Below, in pieces: positions 7,316 through 14,403 of a DNA stretch of 14,754 nucleotides. This stretch comes from an uncultured Gemmatimonadota bacterium (GTDB lineage Bacteria > Gemmatimonadota > Gemmatimonadetes > Gemmatimonadales > Gemmatimonadaceae). A model generated the notes under the pieces. The model was not told where the DNA came from. It was given only the letters and a program-made list of their open reading frames with translations, and ran no database searches. Numbering within the stretch: position 1 is the stretch's first letter; each line of letters starts with the position of its first letter. A program made the position numbers and the translations under genes. The stretch spans positions 1 to 14,754 of the forward strand of contig CAMLHT010000079.1 of assembly GCA_946479895.1 (NCBI GenBank). The letters run 5' to 3'.

Positions 7316-9157
7316 CTAGGCGCTCTGCCGACGCACGGCCGCGTTGATGGCCCGCCGGCGATCGTCCACCTTCGCGGACTGACGCAGGTCCTGGAGGTAC
7401 ATCTGGATCGCCTGCTGCTGGAGACCCTGGGAGCGCTGCTGCCGCTGGACGGACTTCTGCGCGAGCCAGGCCGCGCTGTCCGCGTCCACCCGGCGATCGA
7501 CCCGAAGGACGAACACCGCGTCGTTGGTGCGAACCGGCGCGCTCACCACGCCGACGGGGAGGCCGAACGCCGCTCCGATCGCCTCGTTCACCTGGCCGAT
7601 GCCCGGGACGAAGGATGAGCGGGTGAATGCCGGCGACTTCTCCGCCGTCAGGCCCTTGGCCGCCGCTGCCGCCTCGAGGGTCGGCGTGGCCGACTCCGCG
7701 AGCAGCTTCGCGCCCTGCATGAAATTGTCGAGCTCACGCGCCGTGATGACGCGCGCCCGCACCTCGTCCTTCACCGACTCGAAGTCGGGCTCGTCGCCGG
7801 ATCCCTGGGTGAGGGAGTCGAGGCGGGCGAGGTAGTAGCCGTTCTCGTCGTCGAACAGGTCGCTGGTCTCGCCGACCTGCGCGCCGCCGAACGCCCAGGC
7901 GCTGACGCTCGGGATGACCCGATTGCCCGCGGTGGCGGGCTGGTTCTCGATGGCCGTGACCCGGACCGGGGTCAGGCCGAGGGTCTTCGCCGCGGCGTCG
8001 AACTTCGTGGGATCGACGGCGTTGCCGGCGAGGGTCGCCAGCGAGTCGGCCTTGCGATCGATGCGCGACGTGGACGAATCGCTCGGGGCGATGCGAACCA
8101 GGATGTGCCGCAACGCGAGCGTGTCGGCCTTCTTCTCGTCCACGCGGATCAGGTGGTAGCCGAACTCCGTGAGGACCGGCTGCGAGACTTCCCGCGGGGG
8201 CAGGGACCACGCCGCCTTCTCGAAGGCGTCGACGAAGCGGTTGTGGCCCACGCGCCCAAGGTCGCCGCCCTTGCCGGCGGCGTCGGGCGACTCGCGGTCG
8301 GCCACGTCCTCGAACTTCGCGCCGGCGAGGATCTCGTTGCGCAGTGCGACCGCCTTCGCGCGGGCCGCCGCGGTATCGGCGGCGGTGACGACGCGCGGAA
8401 CCTGGAGAACCGAGAGCACGGCGTGGCCGGTCCGCGTGAATTCCTTCCGGTGCGCGTCGAAATACTTGCGCAGGTCGTCGTCGGTGACGGCCTTGGCCAC
8501 CGCCGGATCGGCGCCCGGACGGAAGGCGACGTAGGTGACGGCGACGCTGTCATGCGAATCGCGCCACGTGCGCCACAGCTCCGGATCGCTCACGTAGGCG
8601 CCGGCGGCGATCTGGTCGAACAGCTTGCGGCGCGGAATCTCCGCCCGGTAATGCTGCTCGAGCATCGCCAGCAGGCCCTGCTGCTTCGCCGTGGAGCTCG
8701 ACAGGTAGCGCTGGTACTTCGCCATGTCGAACTGTCCGTTGGTCTGGAGCTCGGGCTGGTTCACCAGCCAGTCGGGCGGCAGCTCGCGCGCGTACATCTT
8801 GATCTCGTCGTCGGTGACGAGGATGTGGCGCCTGGCGTATTCCTGGGCGAGCAGGACCTCCATCACCATCTGGTCGAAAACGTCGTTCTCGATCCGGCGG
8901 TTGTCGTCCTGCGTCAGCGACTGCGTCGATCCCCGCTGCTGGAGCGCCTGCTGCTCCTGCTGGACCTGCTGCTGGACGCGGTTCATGAAATCCGTATACA
9001 GGATTTCGCGACCGTTGACGACCGCCACGGCGGTGGTGGGGGTGATTGTGGTGCGGCCGAGAAGGCCGGAGGTCTCTACGAGTAGGAAGCCACCGACAAA
9101 GGCGACGGCTACCAGGAGCCAGACGTACTTCGCCAGGCTCCGCATCTGTTGCAGCAC
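7316..9157 (-). CDS. Membrane-anchored SurA/PpiD-type peptidyl-prolyl isomerase
   Basis: This 613-residue protein is a periplasmic folding chaperone anchored by one N-terminal membrane segment (about residues 10-30, YVWLLVAVAFVGGFLLVETS), as in PpiD. A SurA_N-type chaperone region follows, with a Gln-rich stretch (RVQQQVQQEQQALQQRG) and helices to about residue 205. A parvulin (PPIC) domain lies around 240-340, with KGGDLGRVGHNRFVDAFEKA, then SQPVLTEFGYHLIRV. A second, degenerate PPIC unit begins at LALRHILVRIAPSD. The C-terminal helix is again Gln-rich. I see no cysteine, in keeping with an exported protein. The GTG start at 9157 is preferred over ATG 9145 because GAGGAG lies at a workable distance from the GTG. 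It is convergent with tatA and divergent from the TPR gene at 9402. Such proteins assist folding of exported and outer-membrane proteins, and the client set here is unknown. Confidence 0.9.
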   Translation of the reverse strand: MLQQMRSLAKYVWLLVAVAFVGGFLLVETSGLLGRTTITPTTAVAVVNGREILYTDFMNRVQQQVQQEQQALQQRGSTQSLTQDDNRRIENDVFDQMVMEVLLAQEYARRHILVTDDEIKMYARELPPDWLVNQPELQTNGQFDMAKYQRYLSSSTAKQQGLLAMLEQHYRAEIPRRKLFDQIAAGAYVSDPELWRTWRDSHDSVAVTYVAFRPGADPAVAKAVTDDDLRKYFDAHRKEFTRTGHAVLSVLQVPRVVTAADTAAARAKAVALRNEILAGAKFEDVADRESPDAAGKGGDLGRVGHNRFVDAFEKAAWSLPPREVSQPVLTEFGYHLIRVDEKKADTLALRHILVRIAPSDSSTSRIDRKADSLATLAGNAVDPTKFDAAAKTLGLTPVRVTAIENQPATAGNRVIPSVSAWAFGGAQVGETSDLFDDENGYYLARLDSLTQGSGDEPDFESVKDEVRARVITARELDNFMQGAKLLAESATPTLEAAAAAKGLTAEKSPAFTRSSFVPGIGQVNEAIGAAFGLPVGVVSAPVRTNDAVFVLRVDRRVDADSAAWLAQKSVQRQQRSQGLQQQAIQMYLQDLRQSAKVDDRRRAINAAVRRQSA

Positions 9158-9166
9158 GGGGTAAAG

Positions 9167-9172
9167 CTCCTC
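9167..9172 (-). promoter_or_regulatory. Shine-Dalgarno sequence of the PPIase gene
   Basis: On the - strand GAGGAG lies nine bases before GTG 9157 and 21 bases before the alternative ATG 9145. It therefore supports the GTG start. Confidence 0.6.
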
Positions 9173-9208
9173 GCGCGGTAGGTGAAACTGCTTCAGGGCA
9201 AGCTCGAA

Positions 9209-9238
9209 AGTCTACGCCGTCGGATGACCTAAAATCAA
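9209..9238 (-). promoter_or_regulatory. Candidate promoter for the PPIase gene
   Basis: On the - strand TTGATT (9238-9233) is followed after 18 bases by TAGACT (9214-9209), a 4-of-6 match at each box. The predicted transcript would start about 45 bases before the GTG. It sits back to back with a + strand candidate at 9258-9287. This is a match by eye. Confidence 0.35.
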
Positions 9239-9257
9239 GTGAGCCCGCGACTTCTGA

Positions 9258-9287
9258 TTGACTTGCCGGCAAAATCGCGTGTAGCTT
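9258..9287 (+). promoter_or_regulatory. Candidate promoter for the second TPR gene unit
   Basis: TTGACT (9258-9263) is followed after 18 bases by TAGCTT (9282-9287). The -10 box resembles the TAGGTT of the candidate upstream of the first TPR gene. It lies in the A/T-richer centre of the divergent gap. It would give a leader of roughly 105-110 bases that includes inverted-repeat copy 2. Confidence 0.35.
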
Positions 9288-9303
9288 GTTCCACCCGACG
9301 AGC

Positions 9304-9375
9304 GCCATCCAGACGTAGCGGGGAACCTGCCTGAGTCGTCAGGAGCGCAGGTCCCGCGGCCCCGCTCGGGACGAC
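9304..9375. repeat. Dispersed inverted-repeat element, copy 2 (degenerate)
   Basis: The right arm at 9348-9375 (starting CAGGTCCCGCGGCCCCGC, ending CTCGGGACGAC) aligns with the right arm of the copy at 790-816 apart from a one-base insertion and a few changes. The left arm at 9304-9329 is more decayed: 15 of 21 bases match the consensus, ending GGGGAACCTG. The loop holds CCTGA-GTCG-TCAGG (9330-9343), the same small inner palindrome as in copy 1. The element lies in the predicted leader of the second TPR gene and ends 26 bases before its TTG. Confidence 0.65.
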
Positions 9376-9401
9376 AAGCCCCCAGTTTCCCGGTTTCCTC
9401 A

Positions 9402-11240
9402 TTGTCCAGCTCTGCTCGAATCGAGGAGCTTCGCAAGAAATTCGACGAGAATCCGCGTCGCTATTTCGCTCCTCTTGCCAACGAGTACCGGAAGGCGGGG
9501 GACTTCGACCAGGCGATCTTCATCTGCCAGGAGTACCTGCCGCAGCAGCCCGGTCACATGAGCGGGCACATCGTCTTCGGCCAGGCGCTCTTCGAGGCCA
9601 AGCGTTTACCGGAGGCGCGGACGGTCTTCGAGACGGCGCTCTCGCTCGACCCCGAGAACCTCATCGCCCTGAGGCACCTCGCCGACATCTCGCGGGACCT
9701 GGGCGACATTCCGGCGGCACGCACCTGGTACGAGCGGGTCCTCCACGCCGACCCCCGGAACGAGGAAGTCCAGGCCATCGTCGAGGGCCTCGGCTCCGGC
9801 TCGTCGCCTGTCGCGACCACGGCCGAAGTGCCCGCGGTCGCCACGACGCCGGCACCCGTGGTCTCGCCGACCGCGAAGACGCTCCCGGACGGCTCGTCCT
9901 CCGCGCCGACCGTGGTGCTTTCTGCCGCGGCCGTTCAGGAGATGCTGAAGGCCCGCCTCGGAGCCAAGGCTCCCGGCGCCGCGGAAGCGGCACCCGAGCC
10001 GGCGCCCGCACCGGCGCCTCAGCCTGAGCCGGAGCCCGTCGCCGAAGTCGAGCTGCTCACACTGGATTCGACGTCGACCGTCGAGATCACCAGCCAGCCG
10101 GCCTCCGGGCAGATCGAGGGCCTCGAGCCCACGTCGCAGGCGCCGGCTGAAATGCCCGCTTTCGAGCCGCTCGGCCTCGAGACCAACACCGTGCAGGGTG
10201 CCCAGCCCGACGCCGAGGCGGTCGCCGCGCCTCCGCTCGACGGCCTCGATACGATCTCGCTCGACATCTCGCTGCCGGGCTCGTCGCCGTCGGCACCGAC
10301 CGCGGAAGTGCCGGCGGTCTCCGCCGAGCCCGCGGCCGCTCCCGCCGGTGACGATGGCGGCCTGCTCGACCTCGGCTCCTTCAGCTTCGGTGGGACGGAG
10401 GCGGCGGCTCCTGCGGCGGCTCCTTCCGCGGCCGAGACGCCGATCGACGGCGGTCATGACGACGGCATGGAGCTGCTCGATCTCGACCTTCCGTCGGCGC
10501 CGGCCGAACCGGCGCCACCTCCGGCCGAGCAGTCCGTCTCGACGATGATCATCGATACGGTGAAGTCGGTCGCCTCGCCGATGACCGACGCGCTCGAAGC
10601 CGCCGTCCCGATGGTGATGGATGCCCTCGAGTCGGCGGCGCCGGCCATGATGGACCTGGTCGATACGACCATCCCGTCCGTCATCGAGACGGTGCAGGAC
10701 GTGGTGCCGTCGGTGGTCGAGGCGGTCGTCGAGACTCCGACCGTCATCATGGAGGCGATTCGGCCTCCCGCTCCTCCTCCGGAGCCGCCACGCGAGCCGC
10801 GGACGAGCCAGTCGGTTCCCATCGTCACCGAGACGATGGCCCAGCTGTACCTGAGCCAGGGGCATCGCGACGAGGCCATCGACATCTATCGGAAGCTGAT
10901 CGAGTCCCGGCCCGGCGATACCGAGCTGCGGGCGAGGCTCGCCGCGATCGAGAACCAGGAGGCGGCGCGGCCCGCGGCGGCAGCAGCGGCGCCGTCCAGG
11001 CGTTTCACTGGCTCCGGGCCGACGATTCGCGAGGTCCTCCGCGAGCTGTTCGGCGTCACGGGCGACGCGCAGGCGCCCGAGGGCGCGGGTGATGCGGCCG
11101 TCGGAGAGATCGGGTCCATCGACATGCTGTTCTCGACGCAGGCCGTCGCGGAGGCATTGAGCCCTCTCGCCGTCGCCTTCGACGGCGGGTATGTGGCGTC
11201 GCAGGGCGACATCGACGAGCTGTTCGGCGCGTCCCGATGA
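9402..11240 (+). CDS. Second TPR/linker protein with Pro-punctuated hydrophobic repeat and EIDALL-like C-terminus
   Basis: This is a 612-residue probable cytoplasmic scaffold. N-terminal TPRs cover residues 1-130 (RYFAPLANEYRKAGDFDQAI, then ALFEAKRLPEARTVFETALS). A long Pro/Ala/Glu linker (about 135-380) carries LLTLD (218), LLDLG (321) and LLDLDL (358), matching motifs in the TPR protein at 3111-5618. Residues 383-456 form six or seven tandem 10-11-residue units, each ending in Pro. A single TPR follows at about 475-520 (MAQLYLSQGHRDEAIDIYRK). The tail has SIDMLFS (572-578) and ends SQGDIDELFGASR, resembling the EIDALL peptide of FliM. The start is TTG 9402, since no ATG or GTG fits the conserved N-terminus and no Shine-Dalgarno is evident. 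Its stop overlaps aroQ by 4 bp. Function is unknown. A scaffold for pilus or polar machinery is speculation. Confidence 0.88.
   Translation: MSSSARIEELRKKFDENPRRYFAPLANEYRKAGDFDQAIFICQEYLPQQPGHMSGHIVFGQALFEAKRLPEARTVFETALSLDPENLIALRHLADISRDLGDIPAARTWYERVLHADPRNEEVQAIVEGLGSGSSPVATTAEVPAVATTPAPVVSPTAKTLPDGSSSAPTVVLSAAAVQEMLKARLGAKAPGAAEAAPEPAPAPAPQPEPEPVAEVELLTLDSTSTVEITSQPASGQIEGLEPTSQAPAEMPAFEPLGLETNTVQGAQPDAEAVAAPPLDGLDTISLDISLPGSSPSAPTAEVPAVSAEPAAAPAGDDGGLLDLGSFSFGGTEAAAPAAAPSAAETPIDGGHDDGMELLDLDLPSAPAEPAPPPAEQSVSTMIIDTVKSVASPMTDALEAAVPMVMDALESAAPAMMDLVDTTIPSVIETVQDVVPSVVEAVVETPTVIMEAIRPPAPPPEPPREPRTSQSVPIVTETMAQLYLSQGHRDEAIDIYRKLIESRPGDTELRARLAAIENQEAARPAAAAAAPSRRFTGSGPTIREVLRELFGVTGDAQAPEGAGDAAVGEIGSIDMLFSTQAVAEALSPLAVAFDGGYVASQGDIDELFGASR
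10548..10769 (+). repeat. Pro-punctuated 10-11-residue protein repeat in the second TPR protein
   Basis: Residues 383-456 read as units ending in proline at 393, 403, 414, 425, 436, 446 and 455/456. Examples are MVMDALESAAP, AMMDLVDTTIP and SVIETVQDVVP. The pattern is x-hydrophobic-hydrophobic-Asp/Glu-x-hydrophobic-x-x-hydrophobic-hydrophobic-Pro. Unit lengths are 11, 10, 11, 11, 11, 10 and 9-10. The spacing allows short amphipathic helices broken at each Pro. Confidence 0.8.
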
Positions 11241-11677
11241 AGATCGCCGTCATCAACGGGCCGAATCTCAATCTGCTTGGGGTTCGGGAGCCCGCGGTCT
11301 ACGGGCGCGAGACGCTCGCCGACGTCGAGCGATCGCTGCGGGCCGTCGCGCGGGAGCTCCCGGTGGAGCTGGAGTTCATCCAGCACAACGGGGAAGGGCA
11401 GATCATCGACGCGATTCACGCCCTGCGCGGCCAGGTGAACGGCGCGATCGTGAACGCCGGCGCGTACGCGCACTCGAGCCTCGCGATCCGTGATGCGCTG
11501 GTGGGCGTGAGCATCCCGTTCGTGGAGCTGCACATCAGCAACGTCTACGCGAGGGAGCCGGAGCGGCGACACTCGATGCTGGCGCCGGCCGCGCTCGGGG
11601 TGATCTGCGGCCTTGGCACCTACGGGTACGAGCTCGCGCTGCGGGGCCTCGTGAAGTCGCTGTCGGCGCGTGGCTGA
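11237..11677 (+). CDS. aroQ: 3-dehydroquinate dehydratase, type II
   Basis: AroQ (EC 4.2.1.10) dehydrates 3-dehydroquinate to 3-dehydroshikimate in the cytosolic shikimate pathway. It is usually a dodecamer. The 146-residue length fits type II enzymes. Family marks are INGPNLNLLGVREPAVYG with catalytic Arg17 and Tyr22, FIQHNGEGQIIDAIH, IVNAGAYAHSS (most homologues I recall have Pro where Ala74 stands), and VELHISNVYAREPERRHS with catalytic His99 and Asn102. ATG 11237 overlaps the stop of the TPR gene (ATGA), and its own stop lies 8 bp inside the next gene, so translation of the three is probably linked. In many bacteria aroQ is followed by an M24 peptidase and accBC, and that order is retained here. 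Identification is firm. Confidence 0.96.
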   Translation: MKIAVINGPNLNLLGVREPAVYGRETLADVERSLRAVARELPVELEFIQHNGEGQIIDAIHALRGQVNGAIVNAGAYAHSSLAIRDALVGVSIPFVELHISNVYAREPERRHSMLAPAALGVICGLGTYGYELALRGLVKSLSARG

Positions 11678-12758
11678 CGCGCGCCCCCGGCGCCTCGCGG
11701 CGCTCGCGGAAGGACTGACGGCCGCCCACGTGGACGGCCTGCTCGTCACGAGCCTGCCCAACATCCGGTACCTGACCGGATTCTCGGGCTCGAGCGGCCT
11801 GCTGTTCGTCACGCAGCGCGACGTCGTGTTCATCACCGACTTCCGCTATCAGACGCAGGTGCGCGACGAGATCGGTGATCTCGCGCGCGTGATCATCGAG
11901 TCGCAGAGCCTCTGGACCGGGCTGTGGCACCAGCTTGCCCATGTGGCGAACGTGACGGTCGCCGGCTTCGAGTCCGCGCATCTCCTCCACCGGGATTTCC
12001 AGCGGTTGCTGGAGCAGGGGTCGCGGTGGCAATGGCGGCCGACGCTGGATCTCGTCGAGACGCTCCGCGAACGGAAGGACGCGGACGAAGTCGCCCTCAT
12101 CCGCGAGGCCGGGAGCGTCGCCACGCGCGCGCTGGAGACGACGTTCGGCCAGGTGCGCGCCGGCATGCGCGAGACGGCGATCGCCGGCATCCTCGAGAAG
12201 GCGTTGCGCGACGAGGGCAGCGAGGGATTCCCGTTTCCCACGATCGTCGCGTCGGGCCCGCGCTCCGCGCTGCCCCACGCGCGCTCGTCGTCCCGGGAAA
12301 TCGCCGAGGGTGATGTCCTGCTCATAGATTTCGGCGCCGAGGTCGGCGGCTATTGCGCGGACGTCACCCGCACCGCGGTCGTCGGGCGCGCCACGGCCGA
12401 GCAACGCGAGTTTCACGAGGTGGTCCGCGTGGCCAATGAGCGCGCGTCGGCAAACGTTCGGGCCGGCATGACCGGCCGGGATGCCGACGCACTCGCGCGA
12501 GACTACATTGAGCAGCGCGGTTTTGGGGATTTGTTCGGACACAGCCTCGGGCATGGTCTCGGGCTGGAGGTGCACGAGGCGCCACGGCTCGCGCGGACCG
12601 CGGAGGGCGCGCTCGCTGAAGGTGCGGTGGTGACAATCGAACCCGGGATCTACCGGCCGGACTGGGGCGGCGTGCGCATCGAGGACGATGTGCACCTCGG
12701 CCCCGGGGGGCCCACGATCCTCACGCATTTCGCCCGCGAGCTGATCGAGCTCGGCTAA
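11670..12758 (+). CDS. M24 family Xaa-Pro aminopeptidase
   Basis: This is a 362-residue cytosolic dimetal aminopeptidase of the PepP/PepQ type, which removes or splits N-terminal residues before proline. The N-terminal creatinase-like domain (about 1-120) includes LLVTSLPNIRYLTGFSGSSG. The C-terminal pita-bread domain has all five metal ligands: Asp220 and Asp231 (LIDFGAEVGGYCADVTRT), His295 (HSLGHGLGLEVHEAP), Glu324 (TIEPGIY) and Glu338 (VRIEDDV). His302 in the VHE segment is the likely second active-site His. The GTG at 11670 overlaps the aroQ stop by 8 bp. No better start is available before the conserved N-terminus. Aminopeptidase P and prolidase cannot be separated by sequence alone. Genes of this type often lie between aroQ and accB, though I know of no functional reason for that. 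Confidence 0.93.
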   Translation: MADARPRRLAALAEGLTAAHVDGLLVTSLPNIRYLTGFSGSSGLLFVTQRDVVFITDFRYQTQVRDEIGDLARVIIESQSLWTGLWHQLAHVANVTVAGFESAHLLHRDFQRLLEQGSRWQWRPTLDLVETLRERKDADEVALIREAGSVATRALETTFGQVRAGMRETAIAGILEKALRDEGSEGFPFPTIVASGPRSALPHARSSSREIAEGDVLLIDFGAEVGGYCADVTRTAVVGRATAEQREFHEVVRVANERASANVRAGMTGRDADALARDYIEQRGFGDLFGHSLGHGLGLEVHEAPRLARTAEGALAEGAVVTIEPGIYRPDWGGVRIEDDVHLGPGGPTILTHFARELIELG

Positions 12759-12769
12759 CCAATCGCTAA

Positions 12770-13252
12770 ATGATTGATCTACGGTATGTGAAGAAGCTGA
12801 TCGACATGATCGACGAATCGACCGTCGACTCCATCGAGATCACTTCCGACAAGGGGATGAAGATCCGCATCTCCAAGAGTCCCCAGCACCGGGGCACGGT
12901 CCAGGTCGCCGCGCCGGTGGCCCTGCCGGCGGTGGCCGCGCCGGCCGCGCCGCGGCTGTCGCCGCCGCAGGGCGTGCCGGCCGTGGCCGACGAGGCCCCC
13001 AAGGAGTCGCTGCTGGAGATCAAATCGCCGATGGTCGGCACGTTCTACGCGGCGGCGGAGCCGGGCGCCAAGCCCTACATCTCCGCGGGCGACCGGGTGA
13101 AGAACGGCCAGATCGTCTGCATCATCGAGGCGATGAAGATCATGAACGAGATCGAGTCGGAGTTCTCGGGCGTCGTGCGCGAAGTGCTGGTGCAGAACGC
13201 GCAGCCGGTCGAGTACGGGCAGGTCCTCTTCAGGGTCGCCCCGAATGGCTAG
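12770..13252 (+). CDS. accB: Biotin carboxyl carrier protein of acetyl-CoA carboxylase
   Basis: AccB carries the biotin of acetyl-CoA carboxylase, which makes malonyl-CoA for fatty-acid synthesis. The 160-residue protein has the usual parts: a short N-terminal dimer region (MIDLRYVKKLIDMIDESTVD, then SIEITSDKGMKIRIS), an Ala/Pro-rich flexible linker (about 45-80), and a biotinyl domain beginning IKSPMVGTFY. The biotinylation site is EAMKIMNE with Lys123, close to the position in E. coli AccB. The gap to the preceding peptidase gene is only 11 bases and has no clear Shine-Dalgarno. The stop overlaps the PilT-like gene by 8 bp. accC follows that gene rather than accB directly, which is unusual compared with the common accB-accC pair. 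Confidence 0.96.
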   Translation: MIDLRYVKKLIDMIDESTVDSIEITSDKGMKIRISKSPQHRGTVQVAAPVALPAVAAPAAPRLSPPQGVPAVADEAPKESLLEIKSPMVGTFYAAAEPGAKPYISAGDRVKNGQIVCIIEAMKIMNEIESEFSGVVREVLVQNAQPVEYGQVLFRVAPNG

Positions 13253-14396
13253 TCCCGCGGCGCCCGAAGCGGCCGGCGCGTCGACGCCGCTCAACTTCAA
13301 GGCGGTCCTGCAGGAGATGATCTACCGCGGGGGATCCGACCTGCACCTGAAGGTCGGGCGGCCGCCGACGTTCCGCGTGAACGGCGAGCTCGAGGGGATG
13401 GACCATCCGGCGCTCAAGCCGGAGGACCTCAAGGCCCTGGCCGAGCAGCTCATGACGCCGCGCCAGATCAAGCAGTTCGGCGAGGAGAAGGAGTGCGACT
13501 TCGCGATCGGCGTGCCCGGCATCGGGCGCTTCCGCGTGAACCTGTACCAGCAGCGCGGCTCGCTCTGCTACGCGATGCGCGCGATCCCGTACAACGCGCG
13601 CTCCATCGACGAGCTGCAGCTGCCGCAGGTGCTCAAGGACATCTCGATGAAGCCGCGCGGCCTCGTGCTGGTCACCGGCATCACGGGCTCGGGCAAGTCC
13701 ACGGCGCTCGCGGCGATGATCCACCACGTGAACGAGAACCGGCACGCGAACGTGATCACGATCGAGGACCCCATCGAGTTCCTCCATCGCGACATGAACT
13801 GCCACATCAACCAGCGCGAGGTCGGCACCGATACCGCCACCTTCGCGCAGGCGCTCCGGCGCGTGCTGCGCCAGGACCCGGACGTCATCCTGATCGGCGA
13901 AATCCGCGACCTCGAGACGCTCGACACGGCCCTCAAGGCGGCCGATACCGGCCACCTCGTGTTCGCGACGCTGCACACGACCGACGCGACGCAGACGATC
14001 AACCGCGTGCTGTCGTTCTACCCGCCGCACCAGCAGGAAGAGGTGCGCTTCTCGCTCGCGAACGCGCTCCAGGCGGTGATCTCGCTGCGGCTGGTGCCGC
14101 GCGCCGACAAGCCGGGCCGCGTGGCGGCCGCCGAGATCCTCGTCAACACCGCCGCCGTGCGCGACCAGATCCGCGACTCGAAGTCGTCGCTCAACATCCC
14201 GGACCTGATCCGCGAAGGCACCGTGCAGTACGGCATGCAGAGCTTCGACCAGTCGCTCATGCAGTGGTACTCGCAGGGCGTCATCTCCTACGACAGCGCG
14301 ATGTTCTACGCCACGAGCCCCGCGGAGTTCGCGCTGCGGGTGCAGGGCATCGGCGGCTCCAGCGACACCTCCTGGTCCAGCTTTGAAAAGAAGTGA
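13245..14396 (+). CDS. pilT: Type IV pilus retraction ATPase, PilT/PilU family
   Basis: This is a 383-residue hexameric secretion-superfamily ATPase that depolymerises type IV pili at the inner membrane, powering twitching. The N-terminal PAS-like domain (GSDLHLKVGRPPTFRVNGEL) is followed by a RecA-like core. The Walker A motif is GITGSGKST with Lys151. The Asp box is TIEDPIEFLH. Walker B is VILIGEIRDLET with Glu219. The His box is GHLVFATLHTTDA. The C-terminal region (RLVPRADKPGRVAAAEIL, MQSFDQSLMQWYSQGVISYD) fits retraction ATPases rather than the assembly ATPase PilB, which is longer and has a Cys4 zinc motif that is absent here. The last part recalls PilU-like or second PilT paralogues. 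ATG 13245 lies inside accB (8 bp overlap), so translation may be coupled. No other pilus gene is in the window. Confidence 0.93.
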   Translation: MASPAAPEAAGASTPLNFKAVLQEMIYRGGSDLHLKVGRPPTFRVNGELEGMDHPALKPEDLKALAEQLMTPRQIKQFGEEKECDFAIGVPGIGRFRVNLYQQRGSLCYAMRAIPYNARSIDELQLPQVLKDISMKPRGLVLVTGITGSGKSTALAAMIHHVNENRHANVITIEDPIEFLHRDMNCHINQREVGTDTATFAQALRRVLRQDPDVILIGEIRDLETLDTALKAADTGHLVFATLHTTDATQTINRVLSFYPPHQQEEVRFSLANALQAVISLRLVPRADKPGRVAAAEILVNTAAVRDQIRDSKSSLNIPDLIREGTVQYGMQSFDQSLMQWYSQGVISYDSAMFYATSPAEFALRVQGIGGSSDTSWSSFEKK

Positions 14397-14403
14397 CTCC
14401 GGT

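Noticed and set aside
8105..9085. + strand open frame opposite the PPIase gene
   Set aside because: It is a shadow of the - strand gene, which has parvulin motifs, a membrane segment and a Shine-Dalgarno.
9145..9157. ATG 9145 as the start of the PPIase gene
   Set aside because: GTG 9157 lies nine bases from GAGGAG on the - strand, while the ATG would be 21 bases away.
10467..10493. LLDLD motif as a clathrin-box peptide
   Set aside because: The pattern matches the eukaryotic clathrin box, but bacteria have no clathrin. Only the repetition of the motif is meaningful here.
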